Assembly (NCBI RefSeq): GCF_016584105.1
Contig: NZ_NRSM01000007.1
Location: 1 to 64,000 of the forward strand
Length of the DNA: 64,000 nucleotides
Source: Ectothiorhodospira shaposhnikovii
Lineage (GTDB): Bacteria; Pseudomonadota; Gammaproteobacteria; Ectothiorhodospirales; Ectothiorhodospiraceae
Direction: 5' to 3'
The notes under the pieces: generated by a model
What the model was told of the DNA's origin: nothing
The model's database searches: none
The model's input: only the letters and a program-made list of their open reading frames with translations
Position numbers and translations under genes: made by a program
Part shown: positions 39,437 through 48,656 of the stretch, in pieces
How the letters are laid out: the number at the start of each line of letters is the position of its first letter
Position numbering within the stretch: position 1 is the stretch's first letter

Positions 39437-40075
39437 ATGAGTATGTTGCCAAGGCAAAAGCAGATGCCGGACCCGGCACTGGATAAACTGCTGGCTCATT
39501 GCCATCGGCGGCAATACCCTGCGCGCTCCACGATCATCCATGCCGGCGACCAGCCGGAAACGCTTTACTATATCATTCAGGGATCGGTCAGCGTGACGAT
39601 GGAAGACGAGCAGGGACATGAAATCGTCCTTGCCTATCTCAATCCGGGTCAGTTCTTCGGTGAGATGGGGATTTTCGCCTCCCAGGCCCGCAGCGCCGTG
39701 GTCATATCCCGCACCGCCACTGAAACCGCCGAGATCCACTACCCCAAGTTTCTGGATCTGGCCATGCAGGACCCCCAGATCATGTTCCTGCTGGCCACCC
39801 AGCTCGCCGCCCGGCTTCGGGAAACCAGCCGCAAGGTGATCGACCTGGCCTTTCTGGATGTCACCGGGCGTATCGCCCGCACCCTGATGGAACTGGCCCA
39901 GCAACCCGACGCCATGACTCATCCCGACGGGATGCAGATCCGGATCACCCGCCAGGAACTGGCCAAGATCGTGGGATGCTCCCGGGAAATGGCCGGCAGG
40001 GTACTCAAGGAGCTGGAGGAAAAAGGACTGATCACGGCCCACGGCAAGACCATCGTGGTGTTCTTCGTCAGGTGA
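39437..40075 (+). CDS. crp: cAMP receptor protein (Crp/Vfr)
   Basis: 213 residues from the ATG at 39437, which has AGG six bases upstream (ATG 39425 and 39443 are also in frame; E. coli Crp has 210). The cAMP pocket residues are kept: GEMGIF, the Arg-Ser-Ala of QARSAVV, and Thr-Ser in LRETSRKV. The helix-turn-helix ITRQELAKIVGCSREMAGRVLKEL and the ending AHGKTIVVFFVR are nearly those of Crp. It regulates carbon use, and in Pseudomonas (Vfr) surface and virulence functions. It converges with recQ. Confidence 0.95.
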   Translation: MSMLPRQKQMPDPALDKLLAHCHRRQYPARSTIIHAGDQPETLYYIIQGSVSVTMEDEQGHEIVLAYLNPGQFFGEMGIFASQARSAVVISRTATETAEIHYPKFLDLAMQDPQIMFLLATQLAARLRETSRKVIDLAFLDVTGRIARTLMELAQQPDAMTHPDGMQIRITRQELAKIVGCSREMAGRVLKELEEKGLITAHGKTIVVFFVR

Positions 40076-40138
40076 GGGGCACAGACCGCCCCCTTCCCAG
40101 GGCAAAATCACCCGGGCCGGGATAGCTGTTGCATTCGG

Positions 40139-41974
40139 CTACACTTCGAATTCCCGGATGACCTCCAGAAACTCCGCACCATAGGACTCCAGTTTCTTTT
40201 CTCCCACCCCGGAAATCCCCGCCATCGCCGCCAGACTGTGGGGGCGGAGCTGGGCCATTTCCTGCAAGGTGGCGTCATGAAACACCACATAGGGCGGCAC
40301 CCCCTGCTCGTCCGCCAGCCGGCGCCGACAACCACGCAATGCCTCGAACAGACGCTGGTCCTCGGGGCTGTCCAGTTGCAGCGCCCTTGAGCGACGTGGC
40401 TCCCGGCTGATCCGGGTGGGGACAGTCTCCTTGCGCAGCATCAGGGGAACCTCCCCTCGCAGCACAGGGCGGCAGGACGGGTTCAGGTGCAGCCCGCCGT
40501 GCCCTTCCAGATCCACCGTGAGCAGGCCGCGGGCAATGAGCTGGCGAAAGATCCCCCGCCATTCATTCACGGTCAGATCGCGGCCGATGCCGAAGACACT
40601 GAGCCGGTCATGACCGAACCCCCGGATTCGCTCATCTTCCTTGCCCCTGAGCACGTCCACCAGATAATTCACGCCGAAACGCTGCCCGGTGCGATGAACG
40701 CAGGACAGGGCCATCTGGGCGGGCACCGTCGCATCCCAGGTTTGCGGCGGCTCAAGGCAGTTATCGCAGTTGCCGCAGGGTTCGGTGAGTGGTTCCCCGA
40801 AATAAGGCAACAAGGTCTGGCGACGACAGGTAACGGTCTCGCACAGCCCGAGCATGGCATCCAGCTTGTGACGCTCGACCCGCTTGTGGGATTCATCGGC
40901 GTCGGAGGCGTCCACCATCTGCCGCAGGGTGATCACGTCCTGCAGGCCGTAGCTCATCCAGGCATCCGCCGCCAGCCCGTCTCGCCCGGCACGGCCGGTC
41001 TCCTGATAGTAGGCCTCGATACTTTTGGGCAGATTCAGGTGGGCCACGAAACGGACATTGGGCTTGTCGATACCCATGCCGAAAGCGATGGTGGCGACGA
41101 TGATGATGCCTTCCTCATTGAGAAAGCGCCGCTGATGGGCCTCGCGCATCTCCGCGGGCAGACCGGCATGGTAGGGCAAGGCGGTGAGTCCCTGTCCGGT
41201 GAGCCACTCGGCCACATCCTCCACCCGTTTGCGGGACAGGCAATAGACAATGCCCGCCTCGTCCGGATGGGTGTCGCGGATGAAGCGCAGCAACTCCCGC
41301 CGGGCATTGCCGGCGGACTGGTTGATGCGATAGCGGATGTTGGGGCGATCGAAACCGCTGATGAACACCCGGGCCTGATCCAGACACAGGCGGCCACGGA
41401 TCTCCTCGCGGGTACGGGCATCGGCGGTGGCGGTGAGGGCGATGCGCGGTACCCGGGGCCAGCGCTCGGCCAGCAGGGAAAGCTTGATGTATTCGGGGCG
41501 AAAGTCATGGCCCCACTGGGAGACGCAATGGGCCTCGTCGATGGCAAAGAGGTTGACGCGGACCCGGTCAAGAAGGTTCAGGGTACGTTCGGTCAGAAGA
41601 CGCTCCGGAGCGACGTACAGCAGATCCAGCCGCCCATCCAGCAACTGGGTTTCCACCGCCCTGGCTTCATCCGACGCAAGAGTGGAATTGAGATAGGCGG
41701 CGCGCACCCCGGCCTGCCGCAGGGCAGCCACCTGGTCCTGCATGAGGGCGATGAGGGGGGAGACCACGACACCGGTGCCAGGCAGGGCCATGGCCGGGAT
41801 CTGGTAGCAGAGGGACTTGCCGCCGCCGGTGGGCATCAGCACCAGGGCGTCCATGCCTTGCAGCAGGGTCTGAATGACCTCGTCCTGGGGGGAACGGAAG
41901 CGGTCGTAGCCGAAGGTGTGCCGGAGGATGTCCAGGGGCTGATCGTCCATGATCGGTGCGGTTGAAATCTGCAT
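40139..41974 (-). CDS. recQ: ATP-dependent DNA helicase RecQ
   Basis: About 611 residues from ATG 41974 (41950 is an alternative). Order: helicase domain with [15 protein letters not shown] (Walker A) and [19 protein letters not shown] (DEAH plus the aromatic-rich loop), second RecA domain with GRAGRDG, a zinc-binding Cys set ([17 protein letters not shown] and CGNCDNC), winged-helix RQC, and a C-terminal HRDC domain. It unwinds 3'-5' at replication forks and in recombination. Length and domains match E. coli RecQ. It is convergent with crp. Confidence 0.96.
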   Translation of the reverse strand: MQISTAPIMDDQPLDILRHTFGYDRFRSPQDEVIQTLLQGMDALVLMPTGGGKSLCYQIPAMALPGTGVVVSPLIALMQDQVAALRQAGVRAAYLNSTLASDEARAVETQLLDGRLDLLYVAPERLLTERTLNLLDRVRVNLFAIDEAHCVSQWGHDFRPEYIKLSLLAERWPRVPRIALTATADARTREEIRGRLCLDQARVFISGFDRPNIRYRINQSAGNARRELLRFIRDTHPDEAGIVYCLSRKRVEDVAEWLTGQGLTALPYHAGLPAEMREAHQRRFLNEEGIIIVATIAFGMGIDKPNVRFVAHLNLPKSIEAYYQETGRAGRDGLAADAWMSYGLQDVITLRQMVDASDADESHKRVERHKLDAMLGLCETVTCRRQTLLPYFGEPLTEPCGNCDNCLEPPQTWDATVPAQMALSCVHRTGQRFGVNYLVDVLRGKEDERIRGFGHDRLSVFGIGRDLTVNEWRGIFRQLIARGLLTVDLEGHGGLHLNPSCRPVLRGEVPLMLRKETVPTRISREPRRSRALQLDSPEDQRLFEALRGCRRRLADEQGVPPYVVFHDATLQEMAQLRPHSLAAMAGISGVGEKKLESYGAEFLEVIREFEV

Positions 41975-42098
41975 GGGTTGCCATCGGAGCTGTGCGGGTG
42001 AGGTGACATCCCGATTCCCTGGGGATGCCACCGTGTGGCTCAGGATAGCCCCGGCCACCGATCAGGGCAACCGCCCCGCGGGCACCGACGCCCGGACC

Positions 42099-42317
42099 TC
42101 AGACAGGAACCCGGGCAACACCGGTGGCCTGATCGCGGGCGGCGCGGCGGGCACGAATACGATCCCAGACCTTTTCATGGAAGTGATAGGCCACGGTGTT
42201 GATCATGGGCTCGATCAAGGCGGCGAGTCCTCCGATCACGAGACTGCCGGTCAGGGCATAGACCACGGCGAAAGCGACAGTGAAATGTACAACGGCGAAG
42301 CTGGCGGTCTTGATCAT
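42099..42317 (-). CDS. DUF2061 small membrane protein
   Basis: 72 residues from the ATG at 42317, which has GGGAG eight bases upstream; the frame extends to 42431 but those residues are not family-like. MIKTASFAVVHFTVAFAVVYALTGSLVIGGLAALIEPMINTVAYHFHEKVWDRI has two membrane helices and a Glu-Pro and His-x-His pair near the second, the pattern of DUF2061. Function is unknown. A Fur-box-like site lies about 50 bases upstream, so metal control is possible. Confidence 0.85.
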   Translation of the reverse strand: MIKTASFAVVHFTVAFAVVYALTGSLVIGGLAALIEPMINTVAYHFHEKVWDRIRARRAARDQATGVARVPV

Positions 42318-42367
42318 GGCGGCGTCTCCCGAATCTGGTGTGTCCTTGATTGGGAGACTAGCCAAAT

Positions 42368-42386
42368 GCGAATGATTATTGAAATT
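42368..42386. promoter_or_regulatory. Fur-box-like operator
   Basis: The minus-strand reading AATTTCAATAATCATTCGC matches 12 of 19 positions of the Fur consensus GATAATGATAATCATTATC, including an unbroken run ATAATCATT. It lies 51-69 bases before the DUF2061 start codon, a normal operator position. Hand-counted match only. Confidence 0.45.
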
Positions 42387-42427
42387 GATTCTTGCAATAT
42401 CCCTGATAGAAGTACCGAATAACAGCT

Positions 42428-45094
42428 TCAATCAAGACTCCGCGAGGCGATCTCGTACACGTCCCGGGACAGTCCGGGATGGGCCACGATCCGCTCCAGG
42501 CAGCGCCGCATCGACCCCTGGCGCACCTCATCAAAACGCCGCCAGCGGCTCAGACTGCTCACCAACCGAGCCGCGATCTGCGGGTTGAGGGCGTCCAGCT
42601 CCAGGACGCTGTCGGTGATCAGCCCGTGACCGGACCCGTCCAGGGCGTGGAAATGCACCGGGTTGGCCATGGCAAAGGTGCCCAGCACTGCCCTCACCCG
42701 GTTGGGATTGCGGATGCTGAAACCGGGATGGGACATCAGTCCCCGCACCCGTTCCAGCGCGCCCGGGGCCGTGGCCGCGGCCTGCAGGCCGAACCACTTG
42801 TCCAGCACCAGGGGATCGTCGCGCCAGCGGGCCTCGAAATGGGCCAGGGCCTGGTCACGGGCCTCCCCGTGGCAGTCCAGCAAAGCCCGCAGGGCACCCA
42901 TGGCATCGGTCATGTTGTTGGCGGACGCATAATGGGTCCGGGCCAGGGCCACCGCCTCGGCCTCACCGGAGGCGCACAGATAGGCTAGGCACAGGTTGCA
43001 CAGACGGCGGCGTCCCATGGCCGTCGCGTCCATGCCTTGCGCCCCCGCCGTGGCCTCGTAGACAGCACGGAATCGATCCCCCAGGGCGGCGCCCAGGGCC
43101 TGACGCAGGAACTGTCGGGCCTGATGGATCGCATCCACGTCCACCACCGCCATCTGCTCCGCCAGATAGCCTTCTCCCGGCAGGGTCAGGGCCTCGGCCA
43201 CCAGGGCGGCATCCAACGCCCCGTTGGCCAGCACCTGGCCGAAGGCCTGCGCAAAACGGGCATCCAGCATCAGGGGTTGTTCCGTCTGGACGGCCTCGAT
43301 CAGTCCCTGCAATACCTTGAGGGCAAACTGCTGGCCCGCCTCCCAGCGGTTGAAGTCGTCCGTGTCATGGGCCATGAGGAAGGCCAGCTGCTCATCGGTG
43401 TAGGGGAAGCGCAGATTCACCGGCGCCGAGAATCCCCGCAACAGCGAGGGGACCGGCAACTCCGGCACGTCCTGGAACACGAAGACGTGGGTGGGAGCGG
43501 TCAACTCCAGGGTGCGCTCACCGGCAACGGCACTGTCCTCCCCCTCCAGGCGCAGGGGGATCTGCTGCCCCCGGGCATCCAGCAGGGCCATGACCAGGGG
43601 AATGTGCAGGGGCAGCTTCTCCGGCTGGCCCTTGGTGGGAGGGCAGGACTGGCGCACCGTGAGACGGTAGGTGGCGGTCCGCGAGTCATGCTCCCCGTTC
43701 ACCTCCAGCAACGGCGTTCCTGCCTGGTCATACCAGCGGCGGAACCGGGACAGGTCACGGGCATTGGCATCCTCCATGGCCCTGACGAAGTCGTCCGTGG
43801 TCACCGCCTGACCGTCATGGCGGTCGAAATAGAGGTCCAGTCCGCGGCGGAATCCTTCACGACCCAGCAGGGTCTGGATCATGCGCACCACCTCGGCACC
43901 CTTTTCATACACCGTCATGGTGTAGAAGTTGTTGATCTCGATGTAGGACTGGGGCCGCACCGGGTGGGCCATGGGACCGGCGTCCTCGGGGAACTGCAGG
44001 GTGCGCAGACGCTGGACATCCTGGATCCGCTTGACCGCCCGCAGACTCTGGTCGGCGGTGAATTCCTGGTCGCGAAAGACGGTAAGGCCTTCCTTGAGGG
44101 AGAGCTGGAACCAGTCGCGGCAGGTGACCCGGTTGCCGGACCAGTTATGGAAATATTCGTGGGCGATGACGCTCTCGATGGCCACGAAGTCGTCGTCGGT
44201 GGCGGTATCCGGACGGGCCAGCACGTACTTGGAATTGAAGACGTTGAGCCCCTTGTTCTCCATCGCCCCCATGTTGAAGTCGTCCACCGCCACGATCATG
44301 TAGATGTCCAGATCGTATTCCCGGCCGAAGGTGTCCTCGTCCCAACCCATGGATGCCTGCAGGGAGCGCATGGCGTGGTCGCACTTGTCCAGATTGTGAC
44401 GCTGCACGTAGATGCGCAGGTCCACCTTCCGTCCCGAGCGGGTGGTGAAATGGTCCTGCCGGCAGACCAGATCCCCCGCCACCAGGGCAAACAGATAGCT
44501 GGGCTTGGGGAAGGGATCGTGCCAGACGGCAAAATGGCGCCCCTCGGGCAGGTCGCCGCTGTCGGTGAGATTGCCGTTGGAGAGCAGCACGGGATAGCTG
44601 GCCTTGTCGGCCTCGATGCGCACCGTGTAGACGGCCATCACGTCGGGCCGGTCCAGGAACCAGGTGATGCGCCGGAACCCTTCCGCCTCGCACTGGGTGC
44701 AGAAATTGCCGCCGGAGACATACAGCCCCTCCAGCGCCGTGTTGGCCGCCGGCGCGATGCCCGTCTCCAGGCTGAGTTCACAGTGCCCGGGCAGATCGTG
44801 CAGGGTGAGGGTTTCTCCCTCCAGGTGATAGTCACCCGGCTGCAGGGGGCGGTCATCCAGACGGATGTCGTGGAGCACCAGATCCTGACCGTTGAGCCGT
44901 AGCGGGGCATCCCCCAGGCCATTGCGCACCAGGCTCAGGCGGGACCGCACCCGGGTATCCTCGGGGTCCAGCACAAAGCACAGGTCCACGGAAATAATAC
45001 GCCACTGCGGCGGCGCGTAGTCCTTGAGATGAATGGCGGCGGGAGCGGTCTCTTTCATGGCGGCAACCGGGTTAGGCGTGTGCTTGACTTCCAT
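42428..45094 (-). CDS. pepN: Aminopeptidase N
   Basis: 888-residue M1 zinc metallopeptidase that removes N-terminal amino acids from peptides in the cytoplasm. The substrate-binding GAMENKGLNVF and zinc site HEYFHNWSGNRVTCRDWFQLSLKEG (with the downstream Glu) are intact. The N-terminal domain, including YVSGGNFCTQCEAEGFRRITWF, and the C-terminal ARM-type domain (PNRVRAVLGTFAMANPVHFH) match the E. coli PepN branch and its 870-residue length. Start 45094 or 45058; neither has a clear ribosome site. Confidence 0.97.
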   Translation of the reverse strand: MEVKHTPNPVAAMKETAPAAIHLKDYAPPQWRIISVDLCFVLDPEDTRVRSRLSLVRNGLGDAPLRLNGQDLVLHDIRLDDRPLQPGDYHLEGETLTLHDLPGHCELSLETGIAPAANTALEGLYVSGGNFCTQCEAEGFRRITWFLDRPDVMAVYTVRIEADKASYPVLLSNGNLTDSGDLPEGRHFAVWHDPFPKPSYLFALVAGDLVCRQDHFTTRSGRKVDLRIYVQRHNLDKCDHAMRSLQASMGWDEDTFGREYDLDIYMIVAVDDFNMGAMENKGLNVFNSKYVLARPDTATDDDFVAIESVIAHEYFHNWSGNRVTCRDWFQLSLKEGLTVFRDQEFTADQSLRAVKRIQDVQRLRTLQFPEDAGPMAHPVRPQSYIEINNFYTMTVYEKGAEVVRMIQTLLGREGFRRGLDLYFDRHDGQAVTTDDFVRAMEDANARDLSRFRRWYDQAGTPLLEVNGEHDSRTATYRLTVRQSCPPTKGQPEKLPLHIPLVMALLDARGQQIPLRLEGEDSAVAGERTLELTAPTHVFVFQDVPELPVPSLLRGFSAPVNLRFPYTDEQLAFLMAHDTDDFNRWEAGQQFALKVLQGLIEAVQTEQPLMLDARFAQAFGQVLANGALDAALVAEALTLPGEGYLAEQMAVVDVDAIHQARQFLRQALGAALGDRFRAVYEATAGAQGMDATAMGRRRLCNLCLAYLCASGEAEAVALARTHYASANNMTDAMGALRALLDCHGEARDQALAHFEARWRDDPLVLDKWFGLQAAATAPGALERVRGLMSHPGFSIRNPNRVRAVLGTFAMANPVHFHALDGSGHGLITDSVLELDALNPQIAARLVSSLSRWRRFDEVRQGSMRRCLERIVAHPGLSRDVYEIASRSLD

Positions 45095-45196
45095 GGTGCA
45101 CTATAGCGTTTCGCGAAGGGGGGCGTCCAAACTTGCCAAAAGGAAGGCTCTTGTTGATCATAGCCCCTTATCCGACCATTGCGCCAGGATATAACC

Positions 45197-45514
45197 ATGA
45201 GCATGCAGGCAAGCATTGAGCAGAAACTGTTCGAGGGGCTGGACCCGGTTCATCTGGAAGTGGTGAACGAGAGCGGCAAGCACAACGTGCCGCCGGGTTC
45301 CGAATCCCATTTCCGGATCACCGTCGCCTCACCCCGATTCGAGGGCCTGCGCCTGCTGGCACGGCATCGTCAGGTCCATGGTCTGTTGGCGCGGGAGTTG
45401 TCCGGGGGCATCCACGCCCTGGCGCTGCATACCCTGACGCCGGAGGAGTGGACTGCCCGGGAAGGCCGGGTGGCCGAGTCTCCCTCGTGCCGGGGTGGGG
45501 GGAAGCGGCGCTGA
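45197..45514 (+). CDS. bolA: BolA family protein
   Basis: 105 residues from the ATG at 45197. SHFRITVASPRFEGLRLLARHRQVHGLLARELSGGIHALALHTLTPEEW is the BolA fold, with the conserved His that contributes to glutaredoxin-bound iron-sulfur clusters, and the ending SPSCRGGGK resembles the C-terminus of E. coli BolA. It acts in iron-sulfur trafficking and morphology control. Its last 197 bases are also covered by the opposite-strand CobW-type gene, so the two reading frames overlap tail to tail. Confidence 0.92.
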   Translation: MSMQASIEQKLFEGLDPVHLEVVNESGKHNVPPGSESHFRITVASPRFEGLRLLARHRQVHGLLARELSGGIHALALHTLTPEEWTAREGRVAESPSCRGGGKRR

Positions 45515-46466
45515 CCGCCCTCAGGAATCCGGCCTCGATGGCGGCCCAGTCCATGGCGGCTGTCGACGCGATGCACTCCACCCGGCTGTCACGGCGCCAG
45601 GCCACCGGCTCGGCGCTGAAACGTCCTTCCGCCCAGTCGAAACGCTGCCATTCCCGGCCGGTGCGCAACACCCCCTTGGCCCGGAGCAGGTCCCGCCAGG
45701 GGGAGGTCGCGAACAGCGCCTGCACCCGCGACAGGTCGAAGCGCTGTGCGTGGTCGAAGTGCCAGCCCCGGGCGGTGTCTGCTTGCGGGGCCTGGACGGC
45801 ACGGCCCAGCGGACGCAGGACCGGCCCGGACACCCCCGCAACCGGCAGATCCAGCACCGCCGCGTCCACCTCGCCCCGCCGGGCATGAATGATGGCCCGC
45901 TTGGGTGGGTACAGGCCCTTGAGGTAATCCTCCACGGCCTGGATCCGTTGCGGGGTGGCGACGTCCGTCTTGTTGATGATCACCACGTCCGCCAGACTGA
46001 TCTGGTCCCGGTAGATGGCTGAACGGGACAGACGATCCGCGGAAAAACCGCCGGGATCGACCACGCACAGGCTGTTGCCCAGGGTGACCGCCCGGGCCAG
46101 CCAGGGATCCCGCAGGGTGTCGATGATGCCGGCGGGATGGCCGAGGCCCGTGGGTTCCAGCAACAGCCGGTCGGGCCGGATCTGCCGCAGCAAACGGGTG
46201 AGGGCCACCCGCAGGCTCATGGCGCCGGTACAGCAGATGCAGCCACCGGATACCTCCCTTACCGCCACGCTGTCATCACCCGCCGACGAGACCAGCGCGC
46301 CATCGATACCCACTTCCCCGAACTCGTTCACCAGCACCGCCCAGCGCTCGTGGGCAGGACGCCGGCCCAGCAGGTGCAGCACCGTGGTGGTCTTGCCGGC
46401 GCCCAGAAAGCCGGTGATCAGGTTCAGGGTGGTGACCGGGGGTGTCGGGTCATCCGGCGGGGTCAT
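45318..46466 (-). CDS. CobW/COG0523-family GTP-binding metallochaperone
   Basis: 382 residues. Walker A FLGAGKTT near residue 20, the metal-binding CICC in GGCICCTGA (a C-x-C-C motif), the Glu-Pro-T-G-L-G switch, and the GTP base motif NKTD are all present. The C-terminal domain ends about residue 320 (WAAIEAGFLRAV); the remaining 60 residues are Pro/Gly-rich and encoded antisense to bolA, so the ancestral stop seems to have been lost or the tail is unconserved. COG0523 proteins deliver zinc or other metals. Two small genes downstream on the strand begin a sucrose operon, unrelated. Confidence 0.9.
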   Translation of the reverse strand: MTPPDDPTPPVTTLNLITGFLGAGKTTTVLHLLGRRPAHERWAVLVNEFGEVGIDGALVSSAGDDSVAVREVSGGCICCTGAMSLRVALTRLLRQIRPDRLLLEPTGLGHPAGIIDTLRDPWLARAVTLGNSLCVVDPGGFSADRLSRSAIYRDQISLADVVIINKTDVATPQRIQAVEDYLKGLYPPKRAIIHARRGEVDAAVLDLPVAGVSGPVLRPLGRAVQAPQADTARGWHFDHAQRFDLSRVQALFATSPWRDLLRAKGVLRTGREWQRFDWAEGRFSAEPVAWRRDSRVECIASTAAMDWAAIEAGFLRAVSAASPHPGTRETRPPGLPGQSTPPASGYAAPGRGCPRTTPAPTDHGPDDAVPAGAGPRIGVRRR

Positions 46467-46475
46467 GGCAGCCGA

Positions 46476-48656
46476 TCACTCCTCATCGTCATCCCCGGGC
46501 ACCCCGCAGCGACCGAAGAAGTCGTAGTGATCGAAGGCCTCCGCGATGCCGCCCGCATGGGTGGCATCGGCGAAGTACACCCGCTGGAAACTGTAAAGAT
46601 GCTCCAGTTCGGGCTGGTGATTGCCGACCACCACGCCCAGGGTACTGCCCCGCAGCATGTCCTCGTCATTGCCCGAATCCCCCGCCACCAGGGTATGGTC
46701 CAGGGGGATGCCCCACTTGTCGGCGAAGTAGCGCACGGCAAAACCCTTGGAGGCCCGCACCGGCAGCAGGTCCAGGAAATGGTCATGGGAATAGATGATG
46801 TTGGCGTGCAGATCTTCCTGATGCAGCAGTCGCTCGATCTCCTTCATGCCGGGGGCCTTGGCCGGGTCGACGAAGAAGCTGAGCTTGTGGCGGCGCTGAT
46901 CCTCCGCCGGCTGCAGGGTGATGCCCGGCAGGTCCAGCAACAGACGGCGCAGGGTCTCCGGGTTCCAGCGGTGATCAATGTGGCGGGACCAACCCTGGTC
47001 CTCGGTCATCTCCGGGCCGTAATGGATCTCGGCGCCCACGGAGGTGATCATCACGTCCGGCGTGGGCACGCCCCATTCCTTGAGCACCTGGATGGCCGAA
47101 TCCAGGCGACGACCGGTGGCAATACCGAAGGCCACCCCCCTGCCCCGCTCCTTGAGCCGTTGCAGCATCACCCGCAGGGAGGCCCGGTCACCCAGCAGGG
47201 TGTTGTCGATGTCGGAAATCAGCGCCCGGTCCGCCTGGGACAGCTTGCCGGAGAGACGCTGCTGCCCCCGGCGATGGCGGCTGGCCTCCCGGCGCAGCCC
47301 CTTGAGCCGCTTGGTGTAGCTGTCCGCGTGACCTTCCCAGGCATAGTGCCGACGCACTCCCTTGAGACCGTTGTCGGACAGGCGCTTCCAGCGGTCGGAA
47401 TCAACGAGGATGCCGTGGATGGCCTCCGCCATGGCCCGGCTGTCCAGGGGATGCACCAGTTCCCCGTTGTTGCAGTGGGCCAGGATGTCCCGGGGACCGC
47501 CGTCTTCCGTGGCCACGATGGGGGCGCCGCTGGCGGACGCCTCGATCAGGGTCAGACCGAAGGGTTCGGTCAGGGCCGGATTGACGAAGACGCCCCGGGT
47601 GCGGGTCACCAGACGGTAGAGATCGGGCACGTCGTCGGCCGCGTGATGCTTGGGGAAGGCCACGGAGCCGTAGAGGTCATGGTCATCGATGAGCATCATC
47701 ACCTCGGTGAGGACATCCCTCGGTCCCTTGTCCATCTCGCGGATGCTGTCCCGGTTACCGGCGACGATGACCAGATTGGCGATCTTGCGCAGTTCCGGGT
47801 GTTCGGCATAGGCCTTGACCAGGGTGGGAATGTTCTTGCGCTCATCGGGTCGGGACAGGGTCATGATCATGGGCTTGTCCGGATCCTTGAGAAAGCGCCG
47901 CAGGGTCTGGTAAATGGACGGACGGGGAGCGCGGGCCCGGGGGGGATGGAAACGGCTCAGGTCCGTGCCCGGCGGAATCACCACCATGCGTTCCGGGCGG
48001 TAATGGTCGTAGAGGGCATATTGTTCCTCCACCTCCTGCCGGGTGCTGGCAATGACCATGTAGGCGTTGCCCAGGACTTCCTCCTCGGCCTCGATGCGGC
48101 GACCAATGTGGTAGCGGCGCTCGATCTCATCCGCCGTGGCACCCTTCTCCAGCAGGCGCTCCCGCTTGACCCGACCCAGGGAATGACCGGTCTGCACCAG
48201 CGGCACCCCCATCAGGTTGGCCACCCGCACCGCCACGTGCCCGGCATCGGCATAGTGGCCATGCACCACGTCCGGCATCAGACCCACCTGGCGGATGTGC
48301 TTGATGGCGTTGTCGGCAAAGCAGTCCAGATAGGGCCAGAGATTTTCCTTGCGCAGGTAACGGCGCGGGCCGCAGTCCAGGCGGATGATCCGCACCCCGT
48401 TGCCCAGGTCTTCCTCCGGCTGGGCGTAGTCGTCGGAAACCCGGTTGTCCACCACCCGACGGGTGAGCAGATCGACGCGCCCCACTTCAGGATGGGCGCC
48501 CAGGGCACGGGCCAGTTCCACCACGTACTTGATCTGTCCGCCGGTGTCGGCATCCCGCCCCAGTTCCAGCTCATCCCCACGGACCAGGCCGTGGATGCTG
48601 ATCAGGACGATGTACAGGCCCTCGCCCTGACGGGCCTTGCTTTGGGTTTTCTTCAT
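46476..48656 (-). CDS. Sucrose-phosphate synthase with fused phosphatase domain
   Basis: 726 residues. Residues about 10-460 are a GT4 sucrose-phosphate synthase: ISIHGLVRGDELELGRDADTGGQIKYV, GHYADAG, QTGHSLGRVKRERLL and TEPFGLTLIEASASGAPIV. Residues about 490-720 are a HAD-IIB sucrose-phosphate phosphatase with the catalytic SDIDNTLLGD, Lys in ASKGFAVRY, and VAGDSGNDEDML, all apparently active. It makes sucrose from UDP-glucose and fructose 6-phosphate. Sucrose is a compatible solute in many halophilic phototrophic and sulfur bacteria. It follows the invertase gene with a four-base overlap. Confidence 0.93.
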   Translation of the reverse strand: MKKTQSKARQGEGLYIVLISIHGLVRGDELELGRDADTGGQIKYVVELARALGAHPEVGRVDLLTRRVVDNRVSDDYAQPEEDLGNGVRIIRLDCGPRRYLRKENLWPYLDCFADNAIKHIRQVGLMPDVVHGHYADAGHVAVRVANLMGVPLVQTGHSLGRVKRERLLEKGATADEIERRYHIGRRIEAEEEVLGNAYMVIASTRQEVEEQYALYDHYRPERMVVIPPGTDLSRFHPPRARAPRPSIYQTLRRFLKDPDKPMIMTLSRPDERKNIPTLVKAYAEHPELRKIANLVIVAGNRDSIREMDKGPRDVLTEVMMLIDDHDLYGSVAFPKHHAADDVPDLYRLVTRTRGVFVNPALTEPFGLTLIEASASGAPIVATEDGGPRDILAHCNNGELVHPLDSRAMAEAIHGILVDSDRWKRLSDNGLKGVRRHYAWEGHADSYTKRLKGLRREASRHRRGQQRLSGKLSQADRALISDIDNTLLGDRASLRVMLQRLKERGRGVAFGIATGRRLDSAIQVLKEWGVPTPDVMITSVGAEIHYGPEMTEDQGWSRHIDHRWNPETLRRLLLDLPGITLQPAEDQRRHKLSFFVDPAKAPGMKEIERLLHQEDLHANIIYSHDHFLDLLPVRASKGFAVRYFADKWGIPLDHTLVAGDSGNDEDMLRGSTLGVVVGNHQPELEHLYSFQRVYFADATHAGGIAEAFDHYDFFGRCGVPGDDDEE

